A stretch of DNA of 64,000 bases from Acanthacorydalis orientalis. Its lineage: Eukaryota > Arthropoda > Insecta > Megaloptera > Corydalidae. Under the pieces are notes generated by a model. The model worked only from the letters and a program-made list of their open reading frames with translations, was not told where the DNA came from and searched no databases. The position numbers and the translations under genes were made by a program. The stretch covers positions 6,725,461 through 6,789,460 of the forward strand of contig CM068313.1 in NCBI GenBank assembly GCA_034766995.1. Direction: 5' to 3'. Shown here one piece after another: positions 23,572-35,850 of the stretch (the first letter of the stretch is position 1; each line of letters begins with the position of its first letter).

Positions 23572-24127
23572 TTAGATTGATAGGAAAAAAATTGCAGTTT
23601 TTGTTTTTTTTTTGTCAATGAAAGTGTAATTTCCACGTGTTCATGTTAATATCATTTTCAAGTGTAGTCTTCGGTCTGTATTTTGGTAACATCGACTTTG
23701 TTTTTTTTATTAATTTTGCCTGAATTGGGTTATTGAATTAAAAATTGAAAAGAATCAAATAAGAGCAATTTTTGTACGAGTTCAACACGAATATTAAAGC
23801 AGCAGAAACTGATTATTCACTAAAACATATTTTTCGTGTAGATACTGTTAATGAATATATGGTGCAATGGTTATTCTAAAAAGTTTGTACTAGGGACAAG
23901 AACCTTGAAGATGAAGAAGGTTGCAGGCGTCTTTATTCAGTTCATAACAACCAACTGAAGACTTGAATTGAATCAGAACCAGGCACAGCAATATGAGAGC
24001 TTGCACAAAAGTTAAACGTTAGGCATCCAACAATTCTGGACCATTTAAAATAGCTAAGAAAAAATCTAAAGAAAAATGTATATAAATTTGAAGATCATAA
24101 ACCGCAAATATTTTTCTACCAACCTAA
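23572..24127 (+). mobile_element. Internally deleted mariner (MITE family X, copy 1)
   Basis: The 556-bp element has ends TTAGATTGATAGG and, inverted, TTAGGTTGGTAGAAAAATAT, flanked by TA on both sides. After a non-coding leader it keeps the DNA-binding half of a mariner transposase in a broken frame. Readable parts are NEYMVQWLF, NLEDEEGCRR, a LKT...IESEPGTAI block and ILDHLK. It then jumps to the right end, so the catalytic domain is absent. The element at 54905 has the same layout and junction. Confidence 0.85.
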
Positions 24128-24531
24128 TATATTGAGAAAATATGTCAACCACAAAAAATATTAAATATCTGAACTATAATATAATATTCACATCATCAAA
24201 TTATAGTACCGTGAAAAAATTAACGGTAATTTCATTAAAAATTTAAATAAGTACTATAACTCTCGAAAACAATCACAAAATGATATTTTGAAATTATATT
24301 ACAGAATATATTGGACACACTCACTTATATTAAGGAATGAATAGCTTAAATATTAGAAAAAAATATATTTAATTATTCAAAAAGTGATAATTGTTTATTT
24401 TAATATAATTTTGCATATTTCTGCTACAAAATTCATGGATAGAAATATTTCTTTACCTTGGCGCTGTAATATGATGGTATTAACATCAAAATGCAGATAT
24501 ACAACAATTTTTGACCAGTTATTATGTACTA
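24128..24531. other. AT-rich stretch, nothing recognised
   Basis: No gene or repeat was identified. Confidence 0.4.
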
Positions 24532-25268
24532 TACAGGTCTAGCCAGAAAAAATGTGGTTTGAAGGGTGAAAAAAGAAAATTAAGTATTTTCTAAACCTGA
24601 AAGAAAAATTAACTGTTTTCAGATAGTAATTGATTTATATATTTATTCAAACATGTTTTTACTTTCTTTGAAGTTTTAATTTATTAGAATTTAATTATTA
24701 AACATTCTATAGATAATCATTTTCAATTAAGTTCTTTGAATGAATAACAAAGAGGTATATTTTCATAGATCAAAGTTAAATTTTAAATACCATCGATGAA
24801 AAATCCAAATAAATCTACTAAAAAATTTATATAAATCCTTACACCTACAAATTCGCATATATTTAATGAAATATGTTTCAATATAAATCCAATCTCGTTT
24901 GAAAAATGAACCAATCGTGCCTCATTTGTAAAATAAGTACAAACTATTTGACCGTGTGTGCACGTCTTGAAATGCACTAGCTTTACTGTGATGCGAGGCG
25001 ATATTTTAAACTTGGACATCGAAGTGGACAAAGTATTTCCTGCTGGGACATTTTTTGTACCTTGCATCTGGACAGCATGAGAAATATTGACCACTATATT
25101 TTAGTGTAGCATCGTGATATCTTACTGTTTGAATGAGAATGGATATTTGAGCAAATCTCCTACATAATTAAAATATCTAAAATTCCAGTTTCAAAACATC
25201 CCTATCAGATTCTGCGGATAGATTTATTATATAGATTTATCGCTGACATTTACTTACATACATGTAAA

Positions 25269-25269
25269 C

Positions 25270-25306
<37 letters not shown>

Positions 25307-25310
25307 TATA
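25269..25310. repeat. (TA)n array with one GTA step
   Basis: About 20 TA units. Confidence 0.95.
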
Positions 25311-25879
25311 CAATATATATGATTTATATTTCAATAAATGTACGACTGAACAATAATGTGGAATATAACAATTGAAAAAAAATTATTTTCAAACATAATT
25401 ATATTTATGTACCTTATTGAAAAAATTATTGGAATATAAACCTCCCATATTTCGTCCTAAACTTCAATTACAATTTAAGTAATTACATATATGCATTGTT
25501 TATACATACATTGTGATTCTCATCAATAATTATATTATGTGTAATCTAATATCAGTCTGCCATAGGCTATTATATATAGAACAATATTCATATGACTCAT
25601 GAATAATATATACTAGTCATGAATACATGGCACTCATAATAACCGATGGCGTATAATGATTCAAGATCAATTAACTATTTATTTAATACTTGGTCATGAA
25701 CATTACGTATGTAATTATTTATATACATGTAATTAGTATTATTCTACATTATTATATAAATAAAAATAGAATTATTCGTCACAAAAATCACATGTATATA
25801 TATACTATAATGTCTCCATTTATGTGCTCTCCATTTACACGAATTCACGTTAACGCTGTTAAACATTTTCGCAAGATGT

Positions 25880-26146
25880 GTGGCATTTTCTCACTGCATA
25901 ACATCATCAGTCTTCTTGGAACTGTTCAAGAAGAATCAAACTGATTTCATGTGGCATTTTATAACCATAGATGAATCTTTTGGATTCTCCATTAGACACC
26001 TGAATAGAAAACACAATCAAAACAGTAAGACTCACACAGTGAAACAACTTGGAAGAACGCAGAGAATTCACTCGGCTAGAAAGATGACTGCATCAATTTA
26101 TTTCAATATCATCAGATTTCTAAACGGTATTCTTAAAAATTTCTAA
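25880..26146 (+). pseudogene. Mariner transposase fragment (first catalytic Asp region)
   Basis: The frame carries LELFKKNQTDFMWHFITIDES, where ITIDE(S/T) surrounds the first catalytic Asp. SARKMTASIYF follows, where mariners have a similar (S)AGKVMAS-type block. Upstream HTH and downstream second and third Asp regions are missing from this fragment. Confidence 0.75.
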
Positions 26147-26886
26147 ATAGGTTTTGAAACAAAATAGAAATAAAATTAATCAGTTATACTTGAATGATGA
26201 CTGTTTAAAATTTCTTAAAATTTAACAGTTTTTATGTACATTTGAAAAAGGGTATTATTTTCTCCACAGATAGTTATTTTATTTCCATTAAAATAAATTC
26301 ATGCGAAGAAGATATTGAAAAAGAAATTTGAAAATTCATTTGCCTGGCATCAGCGGAAAAAATAACCACTACCTAAAAATCAATCACTACGAAAATATAC
26401 ATATATACATTTTTTTACTATAAAAATTATTTACAATTCTAGAATGCGGAGTTAGTTAGTTATTGTGATTTAAGGCACATCGATAACTGAGTTCATTAGC
26501 GCCCGAACACAAATTATAATTTAAAAACACACCCAGTTTGCGCACTTGCATTCGAATCACCCCTCAATTCAAAACGTTAATGGATGTGTGCCAAACACTT
26601 AAGAATATTTCATTAAAACAATATTTCTCTTAATGGGAGATAAAGAAAAGAAAAAACAGATGTTAATGAACTGGACTGTAAAAATACCTAATCTTGATTG
26701 GACAATACGTATAAATATAATAAGAAGAGATGAACTCTTGAGGACAGTAAAACATTTAAAATACTGTGATCTGATATTAGGATTCACAGGGTTTTTCGTG
26801 ATGAACACTTTAAAATAAGTCCGAGGGCTTGACATGTATGATGACACAACATGTTAAAATATATCAAGATTGGAATACACTAGATC
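26147..26886. other. Unclassified stretch between transposase fragments
   Basis: Open frames on both strands at 26599-26847 overlap and lack family features. A few CpG occur at 26450-26580. Nothing firm can be said. Confidence 0.35.
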
Positions 26887-27384
26887 ATGCTAAAAAGTCC
26901 AGTCTCCCTTGAGAAAGTCAAATTGCGATTTGCAACCTCTATCTAGGATGCAGAAGGAATTGTCCTGATCAACTGTCTTCAGAAGGGTAAAACATCTACT
27001 GTCAAATACTACGCAGCACTCCTGAAGAAATTGAAGACAGTGATTGCGAAAAAATGTTCGGAATGGTCAAGAAAAAAGTTGTTTTACTGTGATAATGCAC
27101 CGGCTCATTCAAGAATTGTCGCTTAGTAAAAATTGGCCGAAATGAAGTTTTAAATCCTTCCGCATCCACTGTATTTGCCTGATTTGGCTTCCTCGGAATT
27201 TCATTTGTTCCAGAAATTCAAAATTTTCCTGACTAGAAAGCGATTTAGGTCAGATGAAGAGGCTATAGTGGCAAACGACTATTTCGAGGACCTCGAAGAA
27301 ACCCACTTTCAAAAGATAATCACGAAGCTGGAAAAATTTTGAGGCAAGTTAGTTGAGCTTCAATGGTATTATGTCGAAAAATAA
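26887..27384 (+). pseudogene. Mariner transposase fragment (second and third catalytic region)
   Basis: One frame runs from SLEKVKLRFATSI through DAEGIVLINCLQKGKT to a YCDNAPAHSRIVA block with the second catalytic residue. After a shift it continues LPHPLYLPDLASSEFHLF and ends WYYVEK stop, as this transposase type does. At the third catalytic position the sequence has SSE, where mariners have Asp. Two stops and one frameshift break it. Confidence 0.8.
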
Positions 27385-27719
27385 CGCTCACTTTGAAACT
27401 GAAGCTGTCTTCTCTAATATCTAATCAAGTTACCCTTCAAATCCCCCTTGTAAAACTGTACTGTTACAGTTCTCTAGATTAAAGATTGTTTTGAATCTAA
27501 ATTGCATTTATAATTCGTAGTGTATGTCTTGTGTCGACAAACTTTTTAACGATTCCACAATCATATATTCCTCATTAGCCTGATTTGTCTGTTTACGATA
27601 AACATCAACGTTTATTCCATGACAAGCGCACGCACGCACACATTAAATAATTCTCGATTTTAACTTTCCAGTAATTATAAAACGTTCAATATCACATATA
27701 TTGTTACAATGAGGGAAAC

Positions 27720-28080
27720 AGATACGATCTGAAAATCCGCTCCGAAAATTACGACGCGGTCGTCCGACCGCCGCTTCCGTATCCTGTGCCATTACTACTA
27801 CTAGCAGTCCTGATGATGCGGCGCGGTTATAATCAGGAAATCTGTCTCTAACGAGGACTACTACTAAGTGACTCCTCCCACACTTGTTATTCTACGTTTT
27901 CCCCCACGACACTCTAGCGTTGCGCCCTACACCCTCCCGCCCGCCGCCACCTACACCACTGTCATGATTTATAGCATAAACTTAATCGGCTAATTGGCGT
28001 ACATAATTAATACGGCAAGGATACGAGATGCCGCGATATGGGTACAGATACTGTACACTGTATACACCTCACAAACCGTG
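27720..28080. other. CpG-rich islet with homeodomain-like sites
   Basis: This is the strongest compositional contrast in the window: GACGCGGTCGTCCGACCGCC, CCTCCCGCCCGCCGCC, then TTTATAGC and a GGCTAATTGGCG...ATAATTAATAC block with TAAT-core sites. No long reading frame crosses the first 270 bp. It is the best candidate for a conserved enhancer or promoter. Confidence 0.45.
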
Positions 28081-28111
28081 CTGAAAGTACAGACAAGTTG
28101 GTCTACGCACG

Positions 28112-28173
28112 TGTGTAGAATAAACACACACACACAGATACACGCACGCACTATATATATATATATATATATA
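28112..28173. repeat. (CA)n then (TA)n microsatellite
   Basis: CACACACACACA and CACGCACGCA stretches lead into about 11 TA units. Confidence 0.85.
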
Positions 28174-28471
28174 CATACAAAAGCATGTATGGACGTAATA
28201 TCGAAATGTGTACTGAAATATCGCCCTCGTTCGCGTTAAATAATTAAAATATTCAAAGTGAGTAATTTGTTCGTAGACGTCAATGAACCACAGATTGAAA
28301 TGGTCGTTGATTTTATATCCTATCATATATCGAAATATCAAATATTATTTTAAAATCATATTAATTATACTCGGATCGTTGTGATGTGTACTGAATGGAA
28401 AATTAAGAAAATTTAAATAATTAGTGCACACAAAACGTTAATGAAAATCAAACTGTAGTCAATATGTTGGA

Positions 28472-28652
28472 TGATTCAATTTAAAGTTCCGCATGGAAGT
28501 ATTGGAAGGGGGCGTAGAGCTTAAGAAGTAATGTTCTTTTTTTTATTTAGTATTTTAGTTTAATTCAATACTAAAATACAATTGAACTAAAATTCTAAAT
28601 GGCGGCTAACATGTTTTTTTAATACTTTTGTGTGGAAATCTAAGTTGAATCA
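28472..28652. mobile_element. MITE related to the 18801 fold-back element
   Basis: It has left end TGATTCAATTTAAAGTTCCG and right end, inverted, TGATTCAACTTAGATTTCCA, continuing with AAGTATT after the first block. The inner part has its own inverted pair around TAGTTTAATTCAATACTAAA. At 181 bp it is longer than the copy at 18801. Confidence 0.7.
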
Positions 28653-28799
28653 CCCTATATAAATATATTTCGTAAATGAATTCTTTCTTAAGAAGTAAAA
28701 CAATATTATCAATAATGTTCGCTAAAAAATCATTTTTCATATGTGCATTTCAATTATGATATTTTATCTTTAGAGCCTCATCTGTTTTGCTCATATTAA

Positions 28800-29678
28800 A
28801 AAGTTTTCCAATAAGAACGACATTTTTTAGAGTTTATATTTCACAGATGTCAAACTGGTAGCTGTATTTTTTTGAAATTTGTTAAGTTTCTACATTGCCA
28901 GTTTTAATTATGGCTTGGTATACAACAAAACAACGCACTGAAATAATACATTTATATTATGAAACTGGTCATTCTATAAAAAATACATTTTTTTATAAAA
29001 TGACCATTTCGCTCATCCATCTCAATCAACAGCTCATCGATTAATGAGTAAATTTAAAGAGACTGGATCGATTAAAGATTAAAAAACTCCAACATGTGCT
29101 CGTTAGTCCGTTGGAGAGGTTAGTCTTTACTTTTTTGAGAATCATGCTGGTAAAGCGATTATAATGAAAGGAGAAAGTCAAGAAACATGATATCCAATTT
29201 TTGTGAGCAGAATTTGATGATATTGATGTGAAGAACATGATATTCAGTAGGACATGACAACAAGCCACATATCTGGTGAAACAATTAGGATGAAATTTTC
29301 TGATCTTGTTATTTCCATAAATGAAGACATTAATTGGCTACCAAGATCTTGCGATTTAACACAGTCAAACTACTTTCTTTGAGGTTGTGTCTAAAGACAA
29401 GTGTACAGCAATAATCTTAAAAAAAATTCAAACCTAAAAGATGAAATCCGGTAGTAATTAGTGAGGTAGAGCACCAATTGTGTAGGGATCTTATTGACAA
29501 TTTTAACAAAAAATGGTTACTTGTAAAAAGTACGTGCCGGTCACTTACATGATATTATTTTTCATTTATAAATAGCATATCACTAACTATTATTTACAAT
29601 AAAAACACTTAAAATTTCAGTTCAAAGTCTGTGTTTAATTTCAATTTAAAAAATTTAATCAATATTGAAAATCCCTGT
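28800..29678 (+). mobile_element. IS630/Tc1-type transposon, non-mariner lineage, dead
   Basis: The left end TTTTCCAATAAGAAC and the right end, inverted as GGGATTTTCAATATTG, are weak terminal repeats. From ATG 28910 the frame reads MAWYTTKQRTEIIHLYYETG, a winged-helix type start seen in insect Tc1-like transposases, then FKETGSIKD. After stops and shifts the C-terminal part reads LPRSCDLTQSNYFL and LKDEIR, ending with GHLHDIIFH. Those fit the WPPRSPDLTPLDYFLW-type catalytic block. The middle catalytic part is largely lost. Confidence 0.7.
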
Positions 29679-30836
29679 ATAAGAAATAATCAAAAACAAT
29701 CAATCACTTATTGAACATTTTTGATCAGAAAAAGTATTCGTTGTTTGCGGATAAAAAAACAAATTATGAAAACGAATTTATCTACAATGTCAGAATTTTA
29801 TTATGCTACAAGTACATATTATTTTTCTTTATTATCCAATTTTTTTAATCAATTTTCTTATTTTATATTTCAAGTACTCATAAATAATAATAAAAATTAA
29901 AATAAATCTGACCAAGAGTAGGAGTCTCTTTTGAAACAAAACTAAAACTCTCTATTTCACATAATCTTCTTTAATTTCATGATGAAGACATGATGAAGAA
30001 ATAAAAAAATGGTTCGGGAGTGAAAGATTAAAATGCATTCAAAGCTTTCACTCTTAAAAAATAAAATATTTATATTTCTATACTTTAATTTTATACACGT
30101 AATAAATCATACTTATTGATAGAATTAAGTTATAATTAATAATAAACATTCAATACGATAATTATCTACATATTATAATTTATGTATCTATGGAAGTATT
30201 ATAGCATAATTAACATTTCAATATAAGCTGCAATACAATGTATTTGTAGATAGAATTGAATCATTTGATACGGCATGTACTTGATGCTCATATAATAATC
30301 ATGTAAATAACGACAGAGGATACTGCAATGGATGAAATTGACTAGCATTCAATTGATAATAATATGAATTTTTTTTAAATACTCTGAAATCCATGTCATG
30401 TATTGTGTACCAGAGCAATTAACTATTTGAGACTATAGTATGGATATGTGCATCCATTAATTTTACTCAAGATCATGATATCTGCATACAATTTTATTTA
30501 TGCTTCAAATTGTGTCAATATGAAGTTTGACAATTTAATTCTCGAACTGTTGCTGCATTGATTTATTGATCGATCACAATCACAAAAAGAAGTACATTGA
30601 AATAAATAATGAAAAATAAACCTTCATCGTCGCCCAAGAAAATGAAGAAAAATTTAGTATAAAAATATATTTATAACAGTAATCAAAAATTATAACAGAA
30701 CAAAAAAAAACTATTAGTAATACAAATTATTAGATAGAAATATTTTGTTCTAATGACAAAAAATTAATTTGAAAATATATACCAATTAAATAATAAATCT
30801 TATTAGAAAGTACATAATTGAACTTTTATACACTAA

Positions 30837-30842
<6 letters not shown>
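29679..30842. other. AT-rich stretch, nothing recognised
   Basis: No gene. The segment 30230-30600 has longer runs without homopolymers and could hold conserved non-coding sequence, but nothing specific is visible. Confidence 0.35.

Positions 30843-30929
<87 letters not shown>
30843..30929. repeat. Long uninterrupted (TA)n array
   Basis: About 43 TA units, the longest perfect array in the window. Confidence 0.98.
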
Positions 30930-30933
<4 letters not shown>

Positions 30934-32390
30934 ATGATTTTTATGAAGTACACAGAAAATACACATTGCACAGACTTGAATTTTTAAAAGAGTACTTCAC
31001 GTGTCAGGCACTCTACTTTTCATCTTATGTCAGAGTAAAGGGGAAACGACGTCCTTTACAACTAATCATAATAGTGTACTTCGGTAAGCAAACGACATTT
31101 GTGAGATTAAAGTGTATACTGAAATATATGTCTAAAGATTGTTATATAAAGAGAAATCTTATGTATAGAGGTTTCAAAGGAGAAAAATTCGCCAATCGTT
31201 AATACCGTTTATAGATTGAACTATCATACAAATTTGTATTTTGAAAATACATTTTTTTATTGTTATATTTGTTGAACGAGTTTAATAATTTGATGTTCTG
31301 ATTAAATATTAACATGTTTAATCAGAAATATCTATTAAGTAAATACCTTACACTTTTTTATACAAAATAAAAATATGGATCAAAGTAAAATAGAGTATTA
31401 CTAGAAAATTATAAAAAGGATTATTTATTAAAAACATCTTGAAAAATTTGTTTCATAATATTTTCAACTAACTGAAGATTGAAATCACAAATTAATAATT
31501 TGCCAGGAATTTTAATCTGCGAAATAAAAAAATCACTATTTTTTGAAAATCTTATCGAATAATTGAAATTGCTGTCATTGATTTTCTTTTCTAATTTATT
31601 ATTTTTATATCAAATAATATGATTTCCATGAAAAAATGGAAAGGTAGGTTAGTGTAACTGTTCAGTTATAAGACAATTTATTTCATAAATACAAGATAGA
31701 AGAACTAAAAAATTAAAATTTGAAAGAAATATTTTCAAAAAAAATACTTTAAATTCTAATCTATACGATCGATTTGAAATAAATAAAGGTACAACACTAA
31801 ATATGTCTTTATGCTTTAAAAAAAAAATAAAAATTATATATTGTACAAAATTTTTAAGCTCTCTATGAAAGACGGGAGAGAAAAATAGCCAAATCTCTTT
31901 TTACAAAAAAAGAAGCATGTTTTATGATCATAACTCACTTTCCAAACGAAAATCAATGAAAAGGGTTATCTTAAATGACTGTATCGAAAGGAAATCCTAA
32001 ATTATAAATACATTTCCCAAAAAATAATTCGTTTACTTCTTAAATATTACAAGAAATTGTTAATTCATTTCAAAGATGGAAATACCAGTGTTTCTGATAA
32101 ATATTATATCATTAATTCAACAAATAAGGAACTAAAAAAAGCAAAAATGAAGGCTATAAAAATCCTCTTGTGTTTTAGGATAATCTGGGAATACATTCTT
32201 TGAAATTAAAAGTTATTCTAGACATTTGGTTTTAAAGAACAGAATCAGAGACTTGATAGCTCTGATAAAGCGTCTGGAAAATTATTATTTGCTTCAAAAA
32301 TTGAAAGTTGAATCGTATGGAATAATTAAAGAGCGATGAAGAAGTATTTTTGAAACTTTTAATCTACATCAAGGAAATATATTTTTAATA
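30930..32390. other. AT-rich stretch with one unsupported frame
   Basis: A frame continues from the TA array to 31202 with about 90 non-repeat codons (ENDFYEVHRKYTLHRLEF...), in slightly less AT-rich DNA. No motif supports it as a gene. Confidence 0.35.
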
Positions 32391-32887
32391 TTAGGTGTAA
32401 AAATTAATCCAGTGTCTTTAAATTGAATCAATTATAACTTTGTTTTAAAACAAAATATTTTCTCGTCGATTTAAGATTTTGAAGTGCCACTCTTAACATT
32501 TTAAAACATTATACATGCTGTTCAAGTAGTTATCATAACCTCATAAAACAGTAGTGAAGAGGATAGAGTACAAAAGCAGCATATTAAGAATTGCATATTT
32601 TTAGCATTCTAGTTTAAAAAAAATGCTTCCAAAGCCGCGAAGCTAATTTTTTCAACTTTGAGGAAAGATGTTATGACACATAAAATATGCCTAAAATAAT
32701 AAAACAATGAAAAAGGTCTGAAAATGCACTACAATTTCAACGACTCAAAGCCTCCTATTTTTTAGACAAGGCAGTTAGTCAGACAGTTTTCAGTTATCCA
32801 ACAGATTGAACAAAGTTATACAAAATAATTTGGGATAAACATATTCATTTCCTGTCAAAAAGGCACCGAATTAATTTTCACACCTAA
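32391..32887 (+). mobile_element. Internally deleted mariner (MITE family Y, copy 1)
   Basis: The 497-bp element is flanked by TA. The left end is TTAGGTGTAAAAATTAAT and the right end, inverted, TTAGGTGTGAAAATTAAT followed by TCGGTGCC. The middle keeps a decayed mariner HTH region: one frame reads FKKNASKAAKLIFSTLRKDV. A VIQQIEQSYTK-like transposase C-terminus follows. There is no catalytic Asp block. Copy 57262 aligns over its whole length. Confidence 0.85.
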
Positions 32888-34316
32888 TATTTTTTGAATG
32901 GTTTCAAAATGTAAATTATGCGTTGTAAAAATTTACCGAAAAATATATATTTCGTTGAAAAACAAGATTCATTAATTTATTATCTCACTATAAACGCAAA
33001 CTTTTGAACCTTAATAGGTACCAAACCAAATATTCCTCAGATTTAACATTACTAACCATTTTGTAATATTTTATATAGTTTTAATTTTTTTTCGAATAAA
33101 TACATAAAAGTAGACCAGTTGGTAACAGCAGAACTTAAAATTAATTTATAAATATAAAGATTTGAAAAGAAATAAGAAGAACATTCAATTTATAAAACAA
33201 ATAGTGTAAGAAAAATATCTTTGTGAGAAGATACTTCAAAATATTACTTAATTTACACTTGTAGTCAATTTTCAGTACATTAATATATTTTTTAAATTAT
33301 GTATAGAAATAATTAACATTCATTTTCGATAAAGAACGAACACATATTAATATTCAGATTTTTTAATTGGTTCTTTTAAAATAACAATTTTTAATGAATT
33401 TCACTTATACTTTTACAAATTAAAACACGAGTGTTTTTTTTATTTCAATGTACACTTTAGAAATAGAATATGTATTAATTGTTAGAGCTTACACTTGTTA
33501 AAAATAAACAAACACATTTAATTGAACAATCAAGCTGCCTTGAGGCGTACATATAATGTACTCTGTGCAATTAGATATAAATTTCACTGAATAATACCAG
33601 CGGCGTTTGTGCTCCGAAATGCATTCATTATAAAATTGACTTTAATTGAATTTCATGATCTTGTAATATGTTAAAAGAACATTTATTCCATTGGAGAAAA
33701 TTTTCAGTATATATAATGTGTTCAAAATGGTACAATTTATTTCTATAAATTACGTCGGGTTCTACAGTCATTAATATTCATTAAATGAAATTCCTGCTTC
33801 TAATTAGTAACTGCAAACATCTTCGTGCAAAACTGTCGTCGTTATCTACTTACTGTGAGGGATGAGAGGGATTATTGACACTGTGTTACGCAGCTACTTA
33901 TTACTTATATATGTGTGTGAGAACGTATTACGTTTCTTCTGTGCACGCGAACAGTGCTTGAAGATAAAGATGTTGGAATAATCCTAGCACAGGTTTCTTT
34001 ATTACCTTAATGAATGTAAGGAGCAATAAAACGTTCACCGATGGAGAAAAACAGTTAATATCAATGAGATAATTTCACTATCGTTTATGCACGGACACAG
34101 TTTTGTATTTCGTGTTTTTGAACAGTCTGCTATAAATAATGATTATTAATAATTAATGATGATTAATTGTTTACTTTTTCTAGCTGAACACTAATTCAAA
34201 CTTTTTTTATTAATTACTGCATGTGTTGATAGACAGCATCATAATCTTTCTGTTAATAAAAGTATTTCGATACTTTAATCAACTACAAAACTAAAACACA
34301 AAAAGTGTTGCTAAGA
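32888..34316. other. AT-rich stretch with a less AT-rich part
   Basis: No gene. The segment 33530-34130 is clearly less AT-rich and includes GTGAGGGATGAGAGGG and TGTGCACGCGAACAGTGC. It is a candidate conserved non-coding region, unproven. Confidence 0.35.
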
Positions 34317-34355
34317 GGGCTTTATCCAGTAGTGGATTGACAGAGGCTGCTGTTA

Positions 34356-34358
<3 letters not shown>
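34317..34358 (+). mobile_element. Non-LTR retroposon 3' tail
   Basis: GGGCTTTATCCAGTAGTGG and the following ATTGACAGAGGCTG resemble the GGCC...CAGCAGTGG 3' ends of RTE-type LINEs and derived SINEs in insects. The same block occurs at 42301. A TA array follows at once, in the position of the element's simple-repeat tail. Confidence 0.6.

Positions 34359-34407
<49 letters not shown>
34359..34407. repeat. (TA)n array after a retroposon tail
   Basis: About 24 TA units. Confidence 0.95.
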
Positions 34408-34413
<6 letters not shown>

Positions 34414-35588
34414 TAAATCCATGTATAAAATGCTTAAAGGTAAATTAAAATGTATGAATACAGACAAAAAGTATTTAATATTTTCCTTTTTTCATCTAAA
34501 TATTGTACAAAATAATTAAATTATTTTCACTGTATATATATAATGTGTAAAATAATATAAAACATTTACTTCACTCGTGCGCAAATGTGTATTATTAAAA
34601 ATATTTATCATAACTGTAATAGGTATAACAGTAAATGTAAAAAGGAAAAAACGAATTATCAAATTATAAAAATTTATTTTAACAGACAATTTAAATTTCG
34701 TACGGTTTTAAATTATGAAACTATATTAACTAACGGTGACTAACTTATGTCTCCATTTTAATGTTGCTATAAACGTGTCGTGTTTCGCACATTTTTTTCA
34801 TTTCGAATGATTTTAAACTGTTTTAAAGCGAGATATGACGATAGATTATTTTATTTCGAATAGGAGACGTATTGGGCTTATTCATACAATTTATTCGATT
34901 AAAACGATGATACTTATTTGAAACAAGATGTTTTCAAGCAGAGAATTTTAGTTTCTTCAGGAATGTTTGATTGTTAATAAATAATGTCTTATATTATATA
35001 AGAATGAATAATAAATGAATTTAAATAAGTTATTTATTAATACTTTAATTAAAAACATATGAAAATAATATTGATTTAATTTTTTTTTTCAGATCAACAA
35101 TTAATTCTTAAGGTGTTGATACAGATGAATATTCCTAAACTATATATCAAGATTTTTATGACTCTAGAAACATCTTCAGGTAGATAAGATAAACTAGAAA
35201 AAAATTACAAGAGGATGGTTCGTATGTTAAAACTGGAAATTCATTTAAATTCTATATATTATTTTAAAAAAAATTTTTCAATCATTTTAATAGCTAAAAT
35301 TAAAGTCATATCTACTAGTCACTGCAGTTGCACTTAAAACGTATAAAAACATAAAAAAATACTTGATTGTTTGGAAACACTATTATATAAGATATTCAAG
35401 TAACTAGAAATATGTTAACTGTGTTTTAGAAATTAATTCCATTTGAAAAAAAATACAAAAAAATTTCCTGTTTAAATAATAATATTCATCTTTCTACATA
35501 TAAAATAATATAGTATTTGGCCACAAAAAACTAAAAGAATGCAAAAGTCATCTACTGTTTATATAAACATACTAAGAGACGCGCGCAC
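34408..35588. other. AT-rich stretch, nothing recognised
   Basis: No gene or repeat family was identified. A few CpG occur at 34740-34900. Confidence 0.4.
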
Positions 35589-35590
35589 AA

Positions 35591-35633
<43 letters not shown>

Positions 35634-35668
35634 TATAGAGAGAGAGATAGAGAGAAAGAGAGAGAGAG
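35589..35668. repeat. (CA)n(TA)n(GA)n compound microsatellite
   Basis: A CA run, about 19 TA units and an imperfect GA run follow one another directly. Confidence 0.95.
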
Positions 35669-35770
35669 AACGATTACGTTGCTACATATCTGATACTAAT
35701 TATATAGACAATGATTTTTAAAAAATATATTTATTGTTTCATTCGGTTGCATGTGCAGGCGTTTAAATGA

Positions 35771-35850
35771 GAAATGGGCGAGAGCAGTGAGCCCGGGGGT
35801 TGTTAAGCCAAACGAGCAGGGGATTGAATCCCTTTCCTTGAAAAAAATAC
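35771..35850 (+). repeat. tRNA-like relic or tRNA-derived SINE head
   Basis: AGGGG-ATTGAAT-CCCTT at 35818-35834 forms a five-pair stem with a seven-base loop, like a T arm. GGATTGAATCC is close to the pol III B box GGTTCGANNCC. Upstream TGGGCGAGAGCAG resembles an A box. Acceptor arms do not pair, so it is not a functional tRNA gene. The region is unusually GC-rich (GTGAGCCCGGGGGTTG). Confidence 0.35.

Larger units (their letters stand above)
24532..27460 (+). mobile_element. Possible composite mariner region bounded by inverted ends
   Basis: The left sequence TACAGGTCTAGCC...TTTGAAGGGTGAA and the right sequence, inverted as TACAGTTTTAC...TTTGAAGGGTAAC, look like imperfect terminal repeats about 38 bp long. 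Between them lie two transposase fragments of related type (25880-26146, 26887-27384) that overlap in the protein, so the 2.9 kb is not one simple element. Either the ends belong to one of them or the match is coincidental. Confidence 0.4.

Noticed and set aside
30786..31202. 120-codon frame starting in the TA array at 30843
   Set aside because: The first third is array translation; the remaining 90 codons show no motif, splice signal or clear composition shift.
35771..35850. Functional tRNA gene
   Set aside because: Only the T arm is convincing; the acceptor stem does not pair and no clear anticodon arm is present.
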